Positions 1-12,011 of a stretch of 64,000 bases of DNA are shown piece after piece. The DNA is taken from the NCBI RefSeq assembly GCF_030272615.1, contig NC_081410.1, positions 502,780,442 to 502,844,441 of the forward strand, written 5' to 3'. Numbering within the stretch: position 1 is the stretch's first letter; each line of letters starts with the position of its first letter. Both the position numbers and the translations under genes were made by a program. Origin of the DNA: Cryptomeria japonica. Its lineage: Eukaryota; Streptophyta; Pinopsida; Cupressales; Cupressaceae. The notes below the pieces were generated by a model. It saw only the letters and a program-made list of their open reading frames with translations. It searched no databases and was not told where the DNA came from.

Positions 1-2100
1 TAGTGGATTTTTTTTGCTGATCAAATTTTGGGTGGTTGCAGATAATTTCATGTGTCCAAGACATAATACTAAAACTACTAACTATTTTTGTTGCAGCACG
101 TTGGTCCAAGACCCACTTTTTCCCACTAAATTAGTTTGTTTGTTGCATTTCTAGTTAGAAAATTATGAACATGTGGGATTAAAATGAACCATTGTCTTTC
201 ATGCTTGGTGCACTTGTACACTTAGTGTTGGGTAGACCCACCGTTGCACTCTAGTATCCTCTCCCCTCGCCTTCACGGATCTTGGGTGTAAGAGAATGAG
301 TGATCAACAACACCCTCTTTTTCATTTGTGTAGTTGAGGGGTATTATTGATTGGGGATTTCATCATCCCACAAGGGTATCTTGAATTGGGATACGTCGAG
401 GATATCGACTCTTCCGACATGATCTCGAGTGGATTTTCCAAGCTGCTATATAAATAAGTTGGTCGGGCAGCTGGAGTGCTGAGTGAATTTGACATATGTG
501 GGAGCCTTCCCTGTATTGATAATCTTAGTTAGAGCCTTAAGTGGCTTTCTTCAAGAATCCATCATCGGATTGGTGATCCCTTGGAAATTACACTAGACAC
601 CAGTTTTAGTAGCCAAAATCCTTCATTTGATAGTGCAGGGGATGTAGATCGTACCCCAAAGTTACTCCTCATGTATCCACTCAAGATGAGACATAAATTC
701 CCCATATAATAGATCCTTGGATCTTTGGGGTAAGATAATTTGGTATGCCCAAGAAGTGAGTGTCATGGAGGGGAGCCAGTGCTACAAAAATCTCTATTTG
801 TTTGCCTGAGTGAGGTATTACTTATGCGAGGGGCCTATCAAGTGGTTTCCACTTTCCATCCTAAGCTGGGTTGTCTTCAAGTGTCTTCATTTGTGCTATA
901 CCCGTAAAATCAATTTGGGCTAATCTAGGCCCCACATCACTTGCACACTCAGCATTGAGTGTTACACTTGGCAGATGTTTTTTCTTGCTAAGAGTATATT
1001 GGCAAACAACCTCCCCACTTTTCACATTTGACAAACATCCTAAAGACCAAATTCTTACAATTGCATAAACAAGATCCAAATCTAGTCCACCTTATTTCCA
1101 CCTCATGTTCCATAAGCCTAAGTTGTACAAGCATCCCAATAAGTCTATCCACTATCCAATCAAGAAGAACAATCTCACTGAAGCCCAACTCATTAGATGT
1201 CAAAATTTTTGGTACACCAACCACAAACTCTTTCTCAAACATAGGAACTTCTTGCACTAATGTCACGATTATATTCATGGTCATAGAGGTGAGTTTGATG
1301 CTAGTGATGAACTAAGAGTTTGTGCCCTACACCAATGATCAGACTTGTCTTTCAATACCAACTATCATCAAAATCGGGGTGGTTGCATCCCTTCATACAA
1401 TTTGGCATCCAAACGTATCACTAATTGACTCATTTCCATCCCAAGGATAATCTAGTTATCAATTTCTTCTAGTCATCACTATCATCCTCCTTCTTTGATC
1501 TTTCATCATCAATATTTTCCAAGGACTTAGCACATCAATCAACCCCATAATCAAATCTTAATCAAATCAATCATCAATCAATCATATCAATCCTTAATCA
1601 ATCATCCAAATCAAATCAACCTCACTCTAAGGTTTTATACCTTGTAAAGTTTTATTTATACCTCATCTTAAATCAATTAATCATTTATCTTTTGTTCTTG
1701 GGAAAGAATCTCCCCCAAGTGCCTTTGCCTCATCTTTTGAGTCGATCAAGACCCCAATCCTACATCTTTATTTTTCTTGGGTTCATTAGTCAATCCTTAG
1801 TAGAAAGAGACTGTGATCATTATCCCAAGGTCTAAATTTCACCCAACATGGTTGTCACCTTGTTTATGGTTTTCATCATCAACATCCCCCACCTAAAATC
1901 CTCATCCAAGGACTAAGGTGAAATATTAATCAAACTTTATCCTAATCTAAGGACCTAATCAATCATTCTATCCAACTTCATCAAAACCAAATCAAATCAA
2001 AATCCAAAATTTTCCCTTGTCCTTTCATCAAGATTTTTTCTAATTAATCTTCCCTAAGATTATTCTTGTATGGTCACAACTTGATCTCAAAAGAAGAAGA
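1..2100. other. No confident gene; AT-rich leader-like DNA upstream of Gypsy-1 gag
   Basis: No long coding frame or recognisable domain is seen on the plus strand. The stretch at about 1550-1620 is low-complexity DNA made of ATCAA/TCAATC units. The last few hundred bases run into the first gag-like frame and may be the untranslated leader of Gypsy-1. I could not find a primer binding site or LTR end here, so the 5' LTR of Gypsy-1 is either outside the window or too decayed to see. Confidence 0.4.
861..1284 (-). pseudogene. Unrecognised broken antisense reading frame
   Basis: Two overlapping minus-strand frames (988-1284 and 861-1079) read as an ordinary-looking protein with hydrophobic and charged residues mixed (for example FVVGVPKILTSNELGFSEIV), and the reading passes from one frame to the other near 1050, as if a frameshift had split it. 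I do not recognise the family. It lies upstream of Gypsy-1 gag and may belong to another decayed element. It may equally be chance open frame in AT-rich DNA. Confidence 0.15.
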
Positions 2101-2120
2101 TATTTGAACAACAATATATC

Positions 2121-4344
2121 ATGTCATACATTAGTGTCTTATACCAAGATCCTACACAAGACCCCACGCAAGGGAAAGATGTACAAACCGACTTTCAAGA
2201 TCCACAACCACAAGTGGACCCTAACATGGTTGATCAAGACAACTTGTCCTTGGAAGTGCGAACATTCGTAGAGGATTCATACAATCAGAAAATGATGGAG
2301 AAATTCATTTGACACAATCCTAGTGGTCTCTTAAAGACCCTCATTGAAAATGGAGCTCCCCTTCCCCCTGATTTTGATAGATCCATTCTGGATCAACAAC
2401 CATAAGGATAATTTTCTCCTACTCACATTTTTGCACCTATTATTCATCCTCAATCTATATCACCCATAGTATCTATCCCCATGGTTTTGATCCAACCTTC
2501 TTCTTCCTTTTTTGCATCTATACCATTATCCAACGTGATCACATCTATTCTCCAACATGCTTCTATACCATCCTCTTCTACTCACCCACGTGTCTCTATT
2601 CCCCAATCTTCTATTCCTCTCAACAATACTGCTAATTCCATCAATACTTATGTTCCTCATGCTACAACAATCCACAAGTCATGACCAATCATCACCTCTC
2701 AAGTCCCCATCACATCGATCATTACATCTCATATCCTTGCTTCTTCATCTTATCAATATATTAGTGGTGGTGGTATATCTTCTATGACTCACTAGATACC
2801 CGGGGCAAACATGGTCCATCATGTCCAAGACCCACAACATGATATAATCAAGGAAATGTAGGACATGAAGAACATCATCAAAAACATGAAGGAATGGACT
2901 AACAAAAGAAAACCTTATTCATTTGAGGAATTATATCCTTGTCCTTATGATCCTTCAATATCAATTGCACCTTACCTGGGAGGGTTTGAGATGCCTAAGT
3001 TCACGAAGTATGAGGGTCAAGGGGACCCCCAAGACCATGTTTGTGATTTTCACATCTTATTCCAAGAAGTCTCATATAGTGATTTATATCTTCGTAGACT
3101 CTTCCCTAAGAGTCTCATGGGATATTCTCTTGCACGGTTCTCGTCCCTGCCAAGAGGTTCTATCACCTCCTTTCCAGACTTAGCAGAAAAGTTTGTGGCC
3201 CACTATGCCTACAACATCATCAATGATGTTTCTATGATGGACCTTTGTAACACAAAATAGAGGCCTAGAGAAACCTTCACCAACTTCTTGTAGAGGTGGT
3301 GACATCTTATCAATAAATTCTAGTGGGATGTGCTAGAGGCGAATCAAATTGAATTATTTCAAAAGAACCTAGTGCCCGAACTATCGAAACCGTTGACATC
3401 TCAATGTATAAAATCTTTCCAAAAGTTGATTGACAAGGGCTTAGCTCTTGAATGTGTCTTGTTAGAGGATGGAACTCTAAAGAATTATCAAAAATAAAAA
3501 TCAAAATACTTCCTCTTATCACAATGATAAACCAAAATTTTGGTCTAAAAACAAGAACGTAGTCAACAATGGTGTCACTGATACAAAGCAGGTCCAAACC
3601 ATGGTCGCTCCTCCAAAATCCACCACCACTAATCATCAATTCAACACTCAGCAAAACAATCAAAATGAATCTCAAAGGCCCCCCAACAATGTCTCAATCC
3701 AGGGAAGACCACCCTAATCTAACAATCAGGCTCCAAGGGAGTATACTCCTCTTGCTGAACCCATTGAGGTTGTGTTCCAAAAGCTTGTCTAGGCTGGTGC
3801 GATTGTCTTTTTGATAACTTGACCATTTGACCCTATCCAACCCAAACCTAGGTGGTATAATGATAATAAGTACTATGACTATCACTGTATCAATGGGCAT
3901 AATACACAGAAGTGTATGAAACTGAAAAACTATATTCAAGATCTCATTGACAAGGGTGATATTGAGGTAGCAACAACAAACCCTGGTAACAATAAAGATA
4001 AACTTAAGATGTACCAGGAACCCTTCCCAAAGCATGATAGAGGAAAGGCCTCATCATCTAATGTTGTGAACTATGATTATAATAATCATATAATTGGCTT
4101 TGAATCCTTGGTGGGTCGTATAGAGCTTGCATATAACCATGTCAACGTCATCACTATCCAGGGAGCTAAGCCTCCCTCTTCCCAAAATAGACCTAGGGTC
4201 ACCATTCAAGGTGTTCCTACCCCTCCACAACTAGAAAGTAGACCCAACCCTGCTAAAATAGTCATTCAAGGTGCCGCACCTTCCCTGTCTCATTCTCAGA
4301 ATGACTGTAATGTAACTACTCACCACAAAAGAGTAACTATCTAA
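2121..4344 (+). pseudogene. Gypsy-1 gag (decayed)
   Basis: Gag packages the element RNA into virus-like particles. The core lies at 2865-3260: FEMPKFTKYEGQGDPQDHV and then LARFSSLPRGSITSFPDLAEKFV match the retrotransposon gag domain of Tat-like elements. The match continues through stops to about 3490 (VLEANQIELFQKNLVPEL). At about 3860-3970 comes a zinc-knuckle-like stretch, YYDYHCINGHNTQKCMKLKN. A possible N-terminal part starts with the ATG at 2121 (rich in Q, D and P) and is followed by a Ser/Pro-rich stretch at 2481-2690. The C-terminal part to 4344 is Pro/Gln-rich with repeated TIQG-like units. Several in-frame stops (for example at 3258) break the frame. Confidence 0.75.
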
Positions 4345-4508
4345 GGAGCCCCTCCTCCATTGAATCCCCCCCCCCCCCATGTCATCCACCCATCGATATG
4401 ATTTCCTTGATCATCTTGGGAAGACTCCTACACATATTTCCATCCTAGAGCTCCTCAAGACCTCCCCCATTCACAAGGATATTTTGGAATAATCCCTCCT
4501 CGAATCAT

Positions 4509-5009
4509 GTGTCTCTGACCAATGATGCCCAGTTCCAAGCCCTCATTGGAAACCTCTCTACCCAACACCACCTTGTTTTCACCTCCAATGATGCTCCCTC
4601 TGATGATGATCATAATAAACCATTTCATATTGAAGCTCTTATCCAGAAACACAAGGTTAAATGCATCTTGATAGACGGTGGATCTGGACTCAATCTTTGT
4701 ACATACAAGTTAATAAAACAATTGCAACTCTTTGAGAACCTATTTGATACATCAAGAAGAATCATAATCAAAGCCTATGATGATGCAGAAAGAGTTTCCA
4801 AAGACATGATCACTTTACCTCTTCAAGTGGGCCATGTTACAATTGAGACCCCTTGCCAAGTATTAGATCTTGATCTCCCTTATAACATTCTCCTTGGTCG
4901 TATGTGGATTCATTCCCTTCAAGCCGTTCCCTCCACTTACCACCAATGTCTTAAATTTCCCTTCAATGGAAGAGAAATCACTATCAAAGGTGATCCACAA
5001 CCCTTTTAG
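4509..5009 (+). pseudogene. Gypsy-1 aspartic protease domain
   Basis: Retropepsin-like aspartic protease that would cut the Gag-Pol polyprotein. The active-site motif reads ILIDGGSGLNLC (GAC at about 4674), the D-G-G-S form usual in Tat-like gypsy elements. Downstream hydrophobic strands and the flap-proximal segment LDLDLPYNILLGRMWIHSLQAV fit the conserved ILGR.W motif near the C-terminal end. The frame is open for 166 residues and then stops at 5009. It follows gag and precedes the G-patch segment, as expected for the pol order. Confidence 0.8.
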
Positions 5010-5329
5010 TATTGCAAGCTCTTAGAAGGGAAGCTTCCATACCACTGCCCGTTAAATAGAACTGCTCTACCTCCTCCATCTGATGCATCTAAAGTTGCCT
5101 CCACCTCATCTCAAGAAGAAACTAAGGTTAAGATCATGGACAATGGATATGGAGAGTACAACTTGAGGATGTCCTACTTATAGGAAAACTCCCCTTGTCT
5201 CCAAAGTCATTTGGTAAACATAAATAAATAAATAAAGATCAGAAACCTACTATACAATGCAAAGAAACCACCTTCAAGAAATGGGGCCCACTTGATGAAG
5301 AGAGTCTCAAGACATATATTTCCTCTTGG

Positions 5330-5671
5330 TTGTATCGTGAAGAGGATGAAGAAATAGAAAAGATCCCCAAGAAGATGTATCCAAAAGCATCAGCTATAGT
5401 GGATAACATGGGTTATAAAGGACATGGATTGGGGCCAGAAGAAAAAGGAATCGAAGAACCAGTAAATCCCATAGCATACAAATATAATAGGGGTTTGGGT
5501 TACACTCTAGTACCTAAGATCATTGTCACTAGTACTCCTTTAGGTACCTCCTTGGATGTCAAAGACTCTAATGAAGAGGAATTTCATGAAATGCCTTTTG
5601 AATATGAAGATGACATCTTCTTTGACACCCATATCAACATTATAACCCCTATAATCCCTCCCTCTATATGA
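5330..5671 (+). pseudogene. G-patch domain between protease and RT in Gypsy-1
   Basis: The frame contains VDNMGYKGHGLGPEEKGIEE followed by YKYNRGLGYT. The spacing of the glycines (MGYK.G.GLG..E.G...P) matches the G-patch, a short glycine-rich module that in cell proteins binds RNA or activates DEAH helicases. A G-patch C-terminal to protease is well known from betaretroviruses. Here it lies between the gypsy protease and RT. It is followed by an acidic stretch (SNEEEFHEMPFEYEDD). Upstream frames between 5009 and 5330 are broken. Its role in the element is inferred only. Confidence 0.7.
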
Positions 5672-5726
5672 GCTACAACTTATCCACCCTGAGCTTATAT
5701 ACTGGGACCAATAAGACAAACCTGCT

Positions 5727-6128
5727 TTGGACATATGTGCCAATGATAATGCTCTCATGACTCTCCTAACTATGCACAATTTGGAAGACTGCAAAAGAGT
5801 TCATGGAATCCAACTGCATGAGAATGGATACTTTGGTAGTGAGGTCAATTCCCTTAGCTGCAAAAAAGATAATAAAAAGAAAATTCATGATTCCATGGGT
5901 GAAAACCTCCCTGCGGAACCTTTGGATGAAGAAAAAGTAAAAGTAAAAGGCATATCTGCAAGTCAAAACCTGGATCAAGAACTTGAGGATGAGGTACTTG
6001 ACGTCTCTACCATTGTTCACCCACAACAAGATAGGTTAACTTTACTGATAGAGGAAATAAACACTATCAATGTGGGCACTGAAGACACCCCAAAGAATGT
6101 TCTCATTGCTAAGTATCTATCAAATTAG
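5727..6128 (+). pseudogene. Gypsy-1 pol linker between G-patch and RT
   Basis: A 133-residue open frame that is highly charged (lysine runs, then acidic residues) and has no motif I recognise. It sits where Tat-like elements have a poorly conserved linker before RT. It ends in a stop at 6126, after which the reading continues toward the MPGLDPDLV segment that opens the RT domain. Confidence 0.45.
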
Positions 6129-6194
6129 GAAAAATAGAACTTCACCAATTTTCTCTTAGAAACAAAGATCAACTTTGCCTGGTCATATGCTGAC

Positions 6195-7064
6195 ATGCCA
6201 GGCCTTGATCCCGACTTAGTAATCCACATTCTGGCTATTCATCTAGATGCTAAACCTACAAAGAAAAAGTTATGCAAGATGAATCCACATATTGCCCTCC
6301 TTGTCAAAGAAGAACTTCTGAAGATGTTGGATGTTGGATTCATAAAACCAATAGATTATCCTAAGTGGGTGTCCAACATTGTCCCTATCGAAAAAGATAT
6401 TGGGGGCATCCACATTTGCACAGATTTACAAGTTTTGACTAAAGTGTTCCCTAAAGATGAATTCCCTCTCCCTAACATAGACATGATCGTAGATCTCATA
6501 GCGGGACATGAAATGTTATCACTTATGGATAGATTTTCTAGGTAAAATCAGGTTAGGATTGCAGAAGAGGACCGATAGAAAACAACATTCACAATGCCAT
6601 GCGGCACCTTTTGTTATTAAGTCATGCCTTTTGGTCTCAAGAACGTTGGAGCAACATATCAATGAGCAATGAAAACAATCTTCCATGACCTTTTAAAAAA
6701 AAACATGGAGGATTATGTGGATGATCTCCTAGGAAAATCCAAGATAAGACATGAGCACAGCCCTATCCTAAGGCAGATCTTTGAGAGATTGGAAAAATAT
6801 AAGTTGCGCCTAAATCCCAAGAAATGTGTCTTTGGTGTTAAATCTAGGAAACTGTTAGGTTTCATTGTTTTCCATGGAGGCATAGAGGTTGATCCTACAA
6901 AGGTGAAAACTATCATGGAAATGCCTCCCCCGAAGATTCTCAGACAACTATACAGCCTTCAAGGAAAGCTCTAGTCCATCAGACGCTTCATCTCACCGTT
7001 CGCGGATAAATGTCACCCATTTGCACACTTACTATGTAAGGATACAAAATTCAAAAGGGACTAT
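6195..7064 (+). pseudogene. Gypsy-1 reverse transcriptase
   Basis: RT copies the element RNA into DNA. Recognised motifs in order: MPGLDPDLVIH at the start, then EELLKMLDVGFIKPIDYPKW, NIVPIEKDIGGIHICTDLQ, FPLPNIDMIVD and AGHEMLSLMDRFS. After stops at 6543 and near 6618 come MPFGLKNVGATYQ and the catalytic box DYVDDLLGKSK (YVDD at 6714-6725). RLNPKKCVFGVKSRKLLGFIV and GIEVDPTKVKTIMEMPPPK follow, and the connection segment continues to about 7064 (RRFISPFADKC). Both catalytic aspartates of YVDD remain, but at least three in-frame stops make the domain non-functional. Confidence 0.85.
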
Positions 7065-7316
7065 TTGTATCAAAAGGATTCTGAGAAACTCAAAGAATAC
7101 CTCACATCACCTCCCATACTTATGCCTCCTATACCATGGCAGTCACTCCTTTTGTACATATCAACGACCGCAGTGGCACTAGGGGCATTATTGGCACAAA
7201 CAAATGATCTAGGAAAAGAGCATTCCATATACTATTTCATTCCCACATTAGTAGGGTATGAGCTCAATTATACCCCTATTGAAAGAGAATTCTTAGCACT
7301 TGTCTTCAACACATAG
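7065..7316 (+). pseudogene. Gypsy-1 first (retroviral-type) RNase H
   Basis: The segment from YQKDSEKLKEYLTSPPIL through LYISTTAVALGALLAQ to YTPIEREFLALVFNT matches the RNase H module that follows RT in gypsy elements, which removes RNA from RNA:DNA hybrids. The usual first acidic residue (D in a YiDaS-like motif) is replaced here, since the sequence reads YISTTAV. The frame stops at 7314. Neighbours on both sides continue the pol reading. Confidence 0.7.
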
Positions 7317-7331
7317 AAACTCTGACACTAC

Positions 7332-8090
7332 ATGCTTAACAACAAAACAAAACTGATTGCTAAAATAGACCCTCTCAAGTACCTCTTGTCAAAGGCTTCT
7401 CTCATAGGGAGAACTACTAAATGGGTCATGTTACTGAGTGAGTTTGACATTGAATATGTAGATAGAAAAACAATCAAAGGACAAGTGATAGTAGATCAAC
7501 TAGAAGATGTTGCACTTCAAGGTGATCACCCTATCCTCACAGAATTTCCAGATGAATCCATAATGATTGTCACTATTTCTTCCACATGGCAATTGTATTT
7601 TGATGTTTCTTGCACACAGAATGGATCGGGGGTAGGCATATTGTTGGTCGCACCTCAGGGAGATTACATCCCTAAATCATGCAAGATAGCCTTTACATGC
7701 ACCAACAACATTGGAGAATATGAAGCACTAATCACTGGACTCTGTTTGGCTATCTAACAGAAGATATTGGAATTACATGTCTATGGTGATTCCCAACTTG
7801 TCATTAAACAAGTCAATGATGAGTATCAAACAAAAGATGACAAGCTTCTTCCTTATCGTAGTATGGTTGAGGACCTCAAGAAGCACTTTACATCAATCAA
7901 TTTTGATCAGATTCTATGCACAAACAATAGAGTTGTAGATGCAATGGCCACTATTGGTTCCCTCCTTCAGATGTCGACACATAGTCATAAATGTGAGTTT
8001 TTGGTCGAGCAAATCTTCATAGCAACATATGACCTACCTCAGTCCAAACTGGTGTGTGTACTCGTTGGTCCTGAATCCCCTTGGTACTAA
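7332..8090 (+). pseudogene. Gypsy-1 second (archaeal-type) RNase H domain
   Basis: Downstream of the first RNase H the frame contains WQLYFDVSCTQNGSGVGILL, NNIGEYEALITGL, VYGDSQLVIKQV and VVDAMATIGSL. These give D (FDVS), E (GEYEAL), D (GDSQL) and D (VDAMA), the four acidic positions of the archaeal-type RNase H (RVT_3-like) found in Tat-group gypsy elements. The start, LNNKTKLIAKIDPLKYLLSK, is the linker after the first RNase H. A stop at 7755 splits the domain into two frames (7332-7757 and 7767-8090). Confidence 0.75.
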
Positions 8091-8093
8091 GAG

Positions 8094-9083
8094 ACCTTTG
8101 CATACCTGAAAGATAACACCATCCCACCCCACTTCACCAAAACCAAACAACAAACCTTCATCCATCGTTGCGCTCGCTACACCATCCTTGGAGACACCCT
8201 ATTCAGAAGGCATTTTGATGGTTCCCTCCTAAGGTGTCTAGACAAACAAGAGGTCGAATGGGCACTACGCAAAGTGCACAAAGGTATCTGTGGGGTACAC
8301 TAAAGTGGTCTCACTTTGGCTAAAAAACTCTTGCGAACGGGATACTACTGGCCTACAATGGAAGAAGATGCATATAATTATGTGAAGAAATGTATCCCTT
8401 GTTAGAAGCATGGTGACAAGATTCATGCTCCATCACAAGATCTACAACATTTTATCACACCCTGGCCCTTCTCATAGTGAGGGATCGATCTCATTGGGAA
8501 AATCCACCTTCCATCCTCCAATGGTCATAAATTCATCATCACCGCCACTGAATACTTCACCAAGTGGGTGGAGGCCAACCCTCTTACCTTTACCACTGGG
8601 AAACAGATCTCTAAATTTAGTCTGAACTACTTGATTTGCCGATATGGAATCCCCAAGGTTATTATCACAGATAATGGTAAACCTTTCAAGAATCGGGATG
8701 TTAAAGAGCTCTGTCAGAAGTTTGATATCTAGTACCACTTCTCTGCCCCTATTACCCGCAAGGAAATGGTCAAGTTGAGGCTTCTAATAAGACCTTAATA
8801 AAAATCCTTAAAAATACAGTCAATGAAGTTGGTTGTGACTAGCACCTCCAACTCCATCCTTCTTTGTGGGCTTATCACACTTCGAATTTGGTGATCTTGT
8901 CCTTATGGAAAATTAGAAAAATCTTCAAGAAAGAGAAAAGAAAGGCAAGCTAGAGCCTAATTGGCTTGGACCTTATGTAATCATAACAAAGTATGGATCA
9001 GGGGCATAACAGTTGGCTAGTCCTGAAGGAGATCCCTTGGATGATCCTATGAACATCATGCACTTGAAGATATTTTATGCCTA
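8094..9083 (+). pseudogene. Gypsy-1 integrase, with internal deletion
   Basis: Integrase inserts the cDNA into the genome. An H-H-C-C zinc-binding segment is readable (HKGICGVH, then CIPC before a stop), followed by the DDE core: GIDLIGKIHLPSS, EYFTKWVEANPLT, LICRYGIPKVIITDNGKPF and, in another frame, PQGNGQVEASNKT. At about 8881 the reading jumps from LWAYHTS directly to the C-terminal FGDLVLMEN. About 85-90 residues present in Gypsy-2 at 27090-27350 are missing, so roughly 260 bases were deleted. The C-terminal GKLEPNWLGPYVII and DPMNIMHLK match Gypsy-2. Stops and frameshifts are present. Confidence 0.8.
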
Positions 9084-9090
9084 GTCCTCA

Positions 9091-9240
9091 AAGGGTCACC
9101 AATTGTCAAAAATTAAAAAAATTTAAAAAAAATCAAAAAATACAAAAAAATTTAAAAAATCAATTCGTCCATCAGTGAAAACCACTTTGTGGCGCTATGG
9201 GAAAGTAGCTTGGTGAAAACCTGTTCACAGGTGTCAAGGT
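9091..9240 (+). other. A-rich tract and conserved post-integrase hairpin (Gypsy-1)
   Basis: Just after integrase comes an A-rich tract (9105-9160), then the motif GGTGAAAACCTG (9212-9223) overlapping a small stem-loop ACCTG-TTCA-CAGGT (9219-9232). Gypsy-2 has the same arrangement at the same place: an A-rich tract, GGTGAAAACCT (27729-27739) and a different five-base-pair stem. Function unknown. Confidence 0.5.
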
Positions 9241-10261
9241 AAATAATATGGATCCATCATCTATCACATCAAACTCTATCTTCACCACCCACCCACTAGA
9301 TATCCATATCCATTAATCCATGATAGTGTATAAACCTTCTACCACGACACCCATTACCTCGTTTGCTACCGGCTGTCTCCTCCATTCTAGCAAGAAAATT
9401 GTTCACTTATACACTAAGCTACACTCGGTAGAACAATTATCCATATGACGATGAGTCTTTTCCTGAATCATGAATAAGGATCATCTCATCAAACTGAGCT
9501 TCCATCCCAGTTAACTGAGCTTAATTCCCAGTCCCAAGCTTAAACTTCTTCTTGACTTGTGCGTTATTCAAACACTCATCCACATGTACTCCATCAAGTC
9601 TCATCAATAAAGTGTCATATCTACACTCAGATGTCCATGTCATATGCTCTATTACCTATTCACATCCATCAGTCACTCCTACCCATCGGGATGCATCCTT
9701 CCCCTATCTAGTAGTATATTCACAAATCCTAAGTCCTACTATTGGCAAGAGATGTTAGTTGGCCTTGTGCATTTTGTTCGCATGATTTGGTTTGTTTTCT
9801 TTGATTTGCATCACTTTGTCCTATGACTATTCCTTCCCATGGCTACCTAGATCAATCTATGTCTTGGTATGTTGTAGAAAGGGGCATACTGGGGCATGTT
9901 TTTGTGGTATGGTGTGTTTGAAGGTTTTCCTTATACAAACCGATAACCCTGCATTAGTGTTTATCAACACTTGCATGATTATGTGCAAGGAATGCATGTT
10001 TTTCTGAGAGTCAGTCCACGCATTGGGTTTTTCATGACATCCTGGTTCCTATAATCATTGATATAGACTACCTTTGGCAATATCAAAATAGGTTGGCTCT
10101 CCACATTTTGTGCTCAACAAATTTCCCTATCCATCTCCTATCATCGCATTTTTCCCGATCATTTCTCCCTTTCACATTTTGGAGACCTCAATTTATTCCC
10201 CCCATTTTCTTCTATCCCACCTCAAGTCATTGTATTATGATTGGCATATTCTCAAAAAAAA
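9241..10261 (+). other. Gypsy-1 3' region, no gene seen
   Basis: About 1 kb of AT-rich, pyrimidine-rich DNA between the post-integrase hairpin and the tandem repeat. The open frames here (for example 9552-9758) lack any recognisable domain and look like chance. Confidence 0.5.
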
Positions 10262-10510
10262 TTGCATTGTCCATATAGTGCATTACTCATTTTTATCTGG
10301 TGCATTATTTTTTTGTCTTGCATTATTCATTTTTATTTTGTGTGTTGTACATCATTTCACTTGCATTATAAATTTTGTTGCATTATTCATTTTTATTTTG
10401 TTTGGTGTGTCCATCATTTAGTTTGCATTATAAATTTTGTTTCATTATTAGTCTTTATTTTGTACAGTGTGTCCATTATCCATTATAGTGTACATATTCA
10501 TTATAGATTA
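10262..10510. repeat. Degenerate tandem repeat, about 60 bp period
   Basis: The unit begins with GCATTATTCATTTTTATTTT and then runs through a TGTGTCCATCATT-like part to TTGCATTATAAATTTTG. Three to four degraded copies are visible. The matching part of Gypsy-2 (28730-29150) is also rich in GCATTA and TTCATT units, so this is probably an element feature. Confidence 0.6.
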
Positions 10511-11020
10511 ATCCATTTAATTAGATTATGAATTCTCAAATTTTAGTCCATTATAAACAAAAGAAACTAGGCATCATATATCATAAATCCTTCCTTTCTT
10601 CAAAACCATCACAAAATCCAAAAATAATACATCATGCATCAAACAATAATATATATATACATCATTAAATCCAAAAACATATACATCCACATATCTCATA
10701 TCAGCCGAGATAACCATCATGCATCCATCAAAGGTGTCAGTTACATATCATAAACACAAACATATATAAGCGTCCATCCTACATCATAAATAGGTCAGCA
10801 TAACACATGCATAATCATCATCAATACATCACATCATAAAACAATAAACAATGTCCATCATAATGTTGATAATAAAGTACATGCATACATAAAAGCCACC
10901 AAAAATCATATATATATATATATATATATATATCTCAAAAATGAATATTACAATCATGGTACAATGGCTGCCCCGAAGGGTAAAAAATAATATACAATAT
11001 CACATGGAGATAGCTCTCCC
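10511..11020 (+). other. Gypsy-1 3' region with (TA)n at 10908-10933
   Basis: AT-rich DNA with CATCATAA-type low-complexity units, ending in a perfect TA dinucleotide run of about 26 bases. No coding frame recognised. Confidence 0.5.
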
Positions 11021-12011
11021 CTCTTGTCTCTTCATCCCCCTCCTCATCTGCTCCTCCTCCTCTTGATGACCTTGCACCCCCTATCCTCATTGGTCTCATA
11101 CCCACTGACCCCCATATCTATTGGCTCTGACTCAAGCGTTGACTATAGGTCCTGTGTAATTACACACTCTCTATGTACGATGCTTCCCTATGATCCATTG
11201 GGACAACTCCATGGTATAACCCCCTATAATACAAAGCCTCTCGCCCTACCCTCTTTTCCCTCTCTCGTTGTTACATCATATTTGACTACATCTGACCCAA
11301 CCTTGTGGGGACTACAATCTCTCGCATTGAGTTCCTCTCTCCCCACAGGCAAGTCATGTCCACCTCTTCTCTCTACACCCTAACTCAGAGACTCTCCAAC
11401 TCCTCATCCTGTTGTTGGAGTGTACTATATAGCTCTCCAGTCATAGTGCATGTTCTCACCTCCTACAGTATCCTCTATGCATCCTCCCCCTCCCTCTGCA
11501 AATCCTCTACCTTTGTCTGAGCCGTCTGAAGGCTCTCTGCCAAATCATCTATCTCCCTCTATAGCCTCCCCACCTCATCCTGCAGGTTGTCCCCCCTTTC
11601 CCTCTCCACCTGCATCTCATCCTTGAGAGACTATACTCTTGCCCTAGCGGTATCCCTCTCTTGCATGACCCTGTCATACTCCTCCTGAGATACCTCACCA
11701 TCAACCTCCACCCCAGTATCATGTACATGTACATCAGGGATGTCCATAGGCACTGCCTCATCACCTCCCCCCTCTCCCTCTCCTACCACCTGACCTATGG
11801 CTACCACTAGTACTTGTTCCCATACTAGAATGGTCACCTACAGTCCTCTCCCTCATGGTCCTCCCCTCCTCTGCCTCTGGGAACCCCTACCTCCTCCCAC
11901 CACAGTCCTATCCGCAGGCGCATCCTCCTCTTCCCCAACTATCTCATCCACTATTGGTTTCACCTTGTCATCCTCCAATACCCCTGGAATGGTCAGTTGC
12001 ACTGGCTGGTG

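Noticed and set aside
11024-11520. Plus-strand Ser/Pro/Leu-rich frames
   Set aside because: They are the complement of the antisense coiled-coil part of the Gypsy-1 PMD gene.
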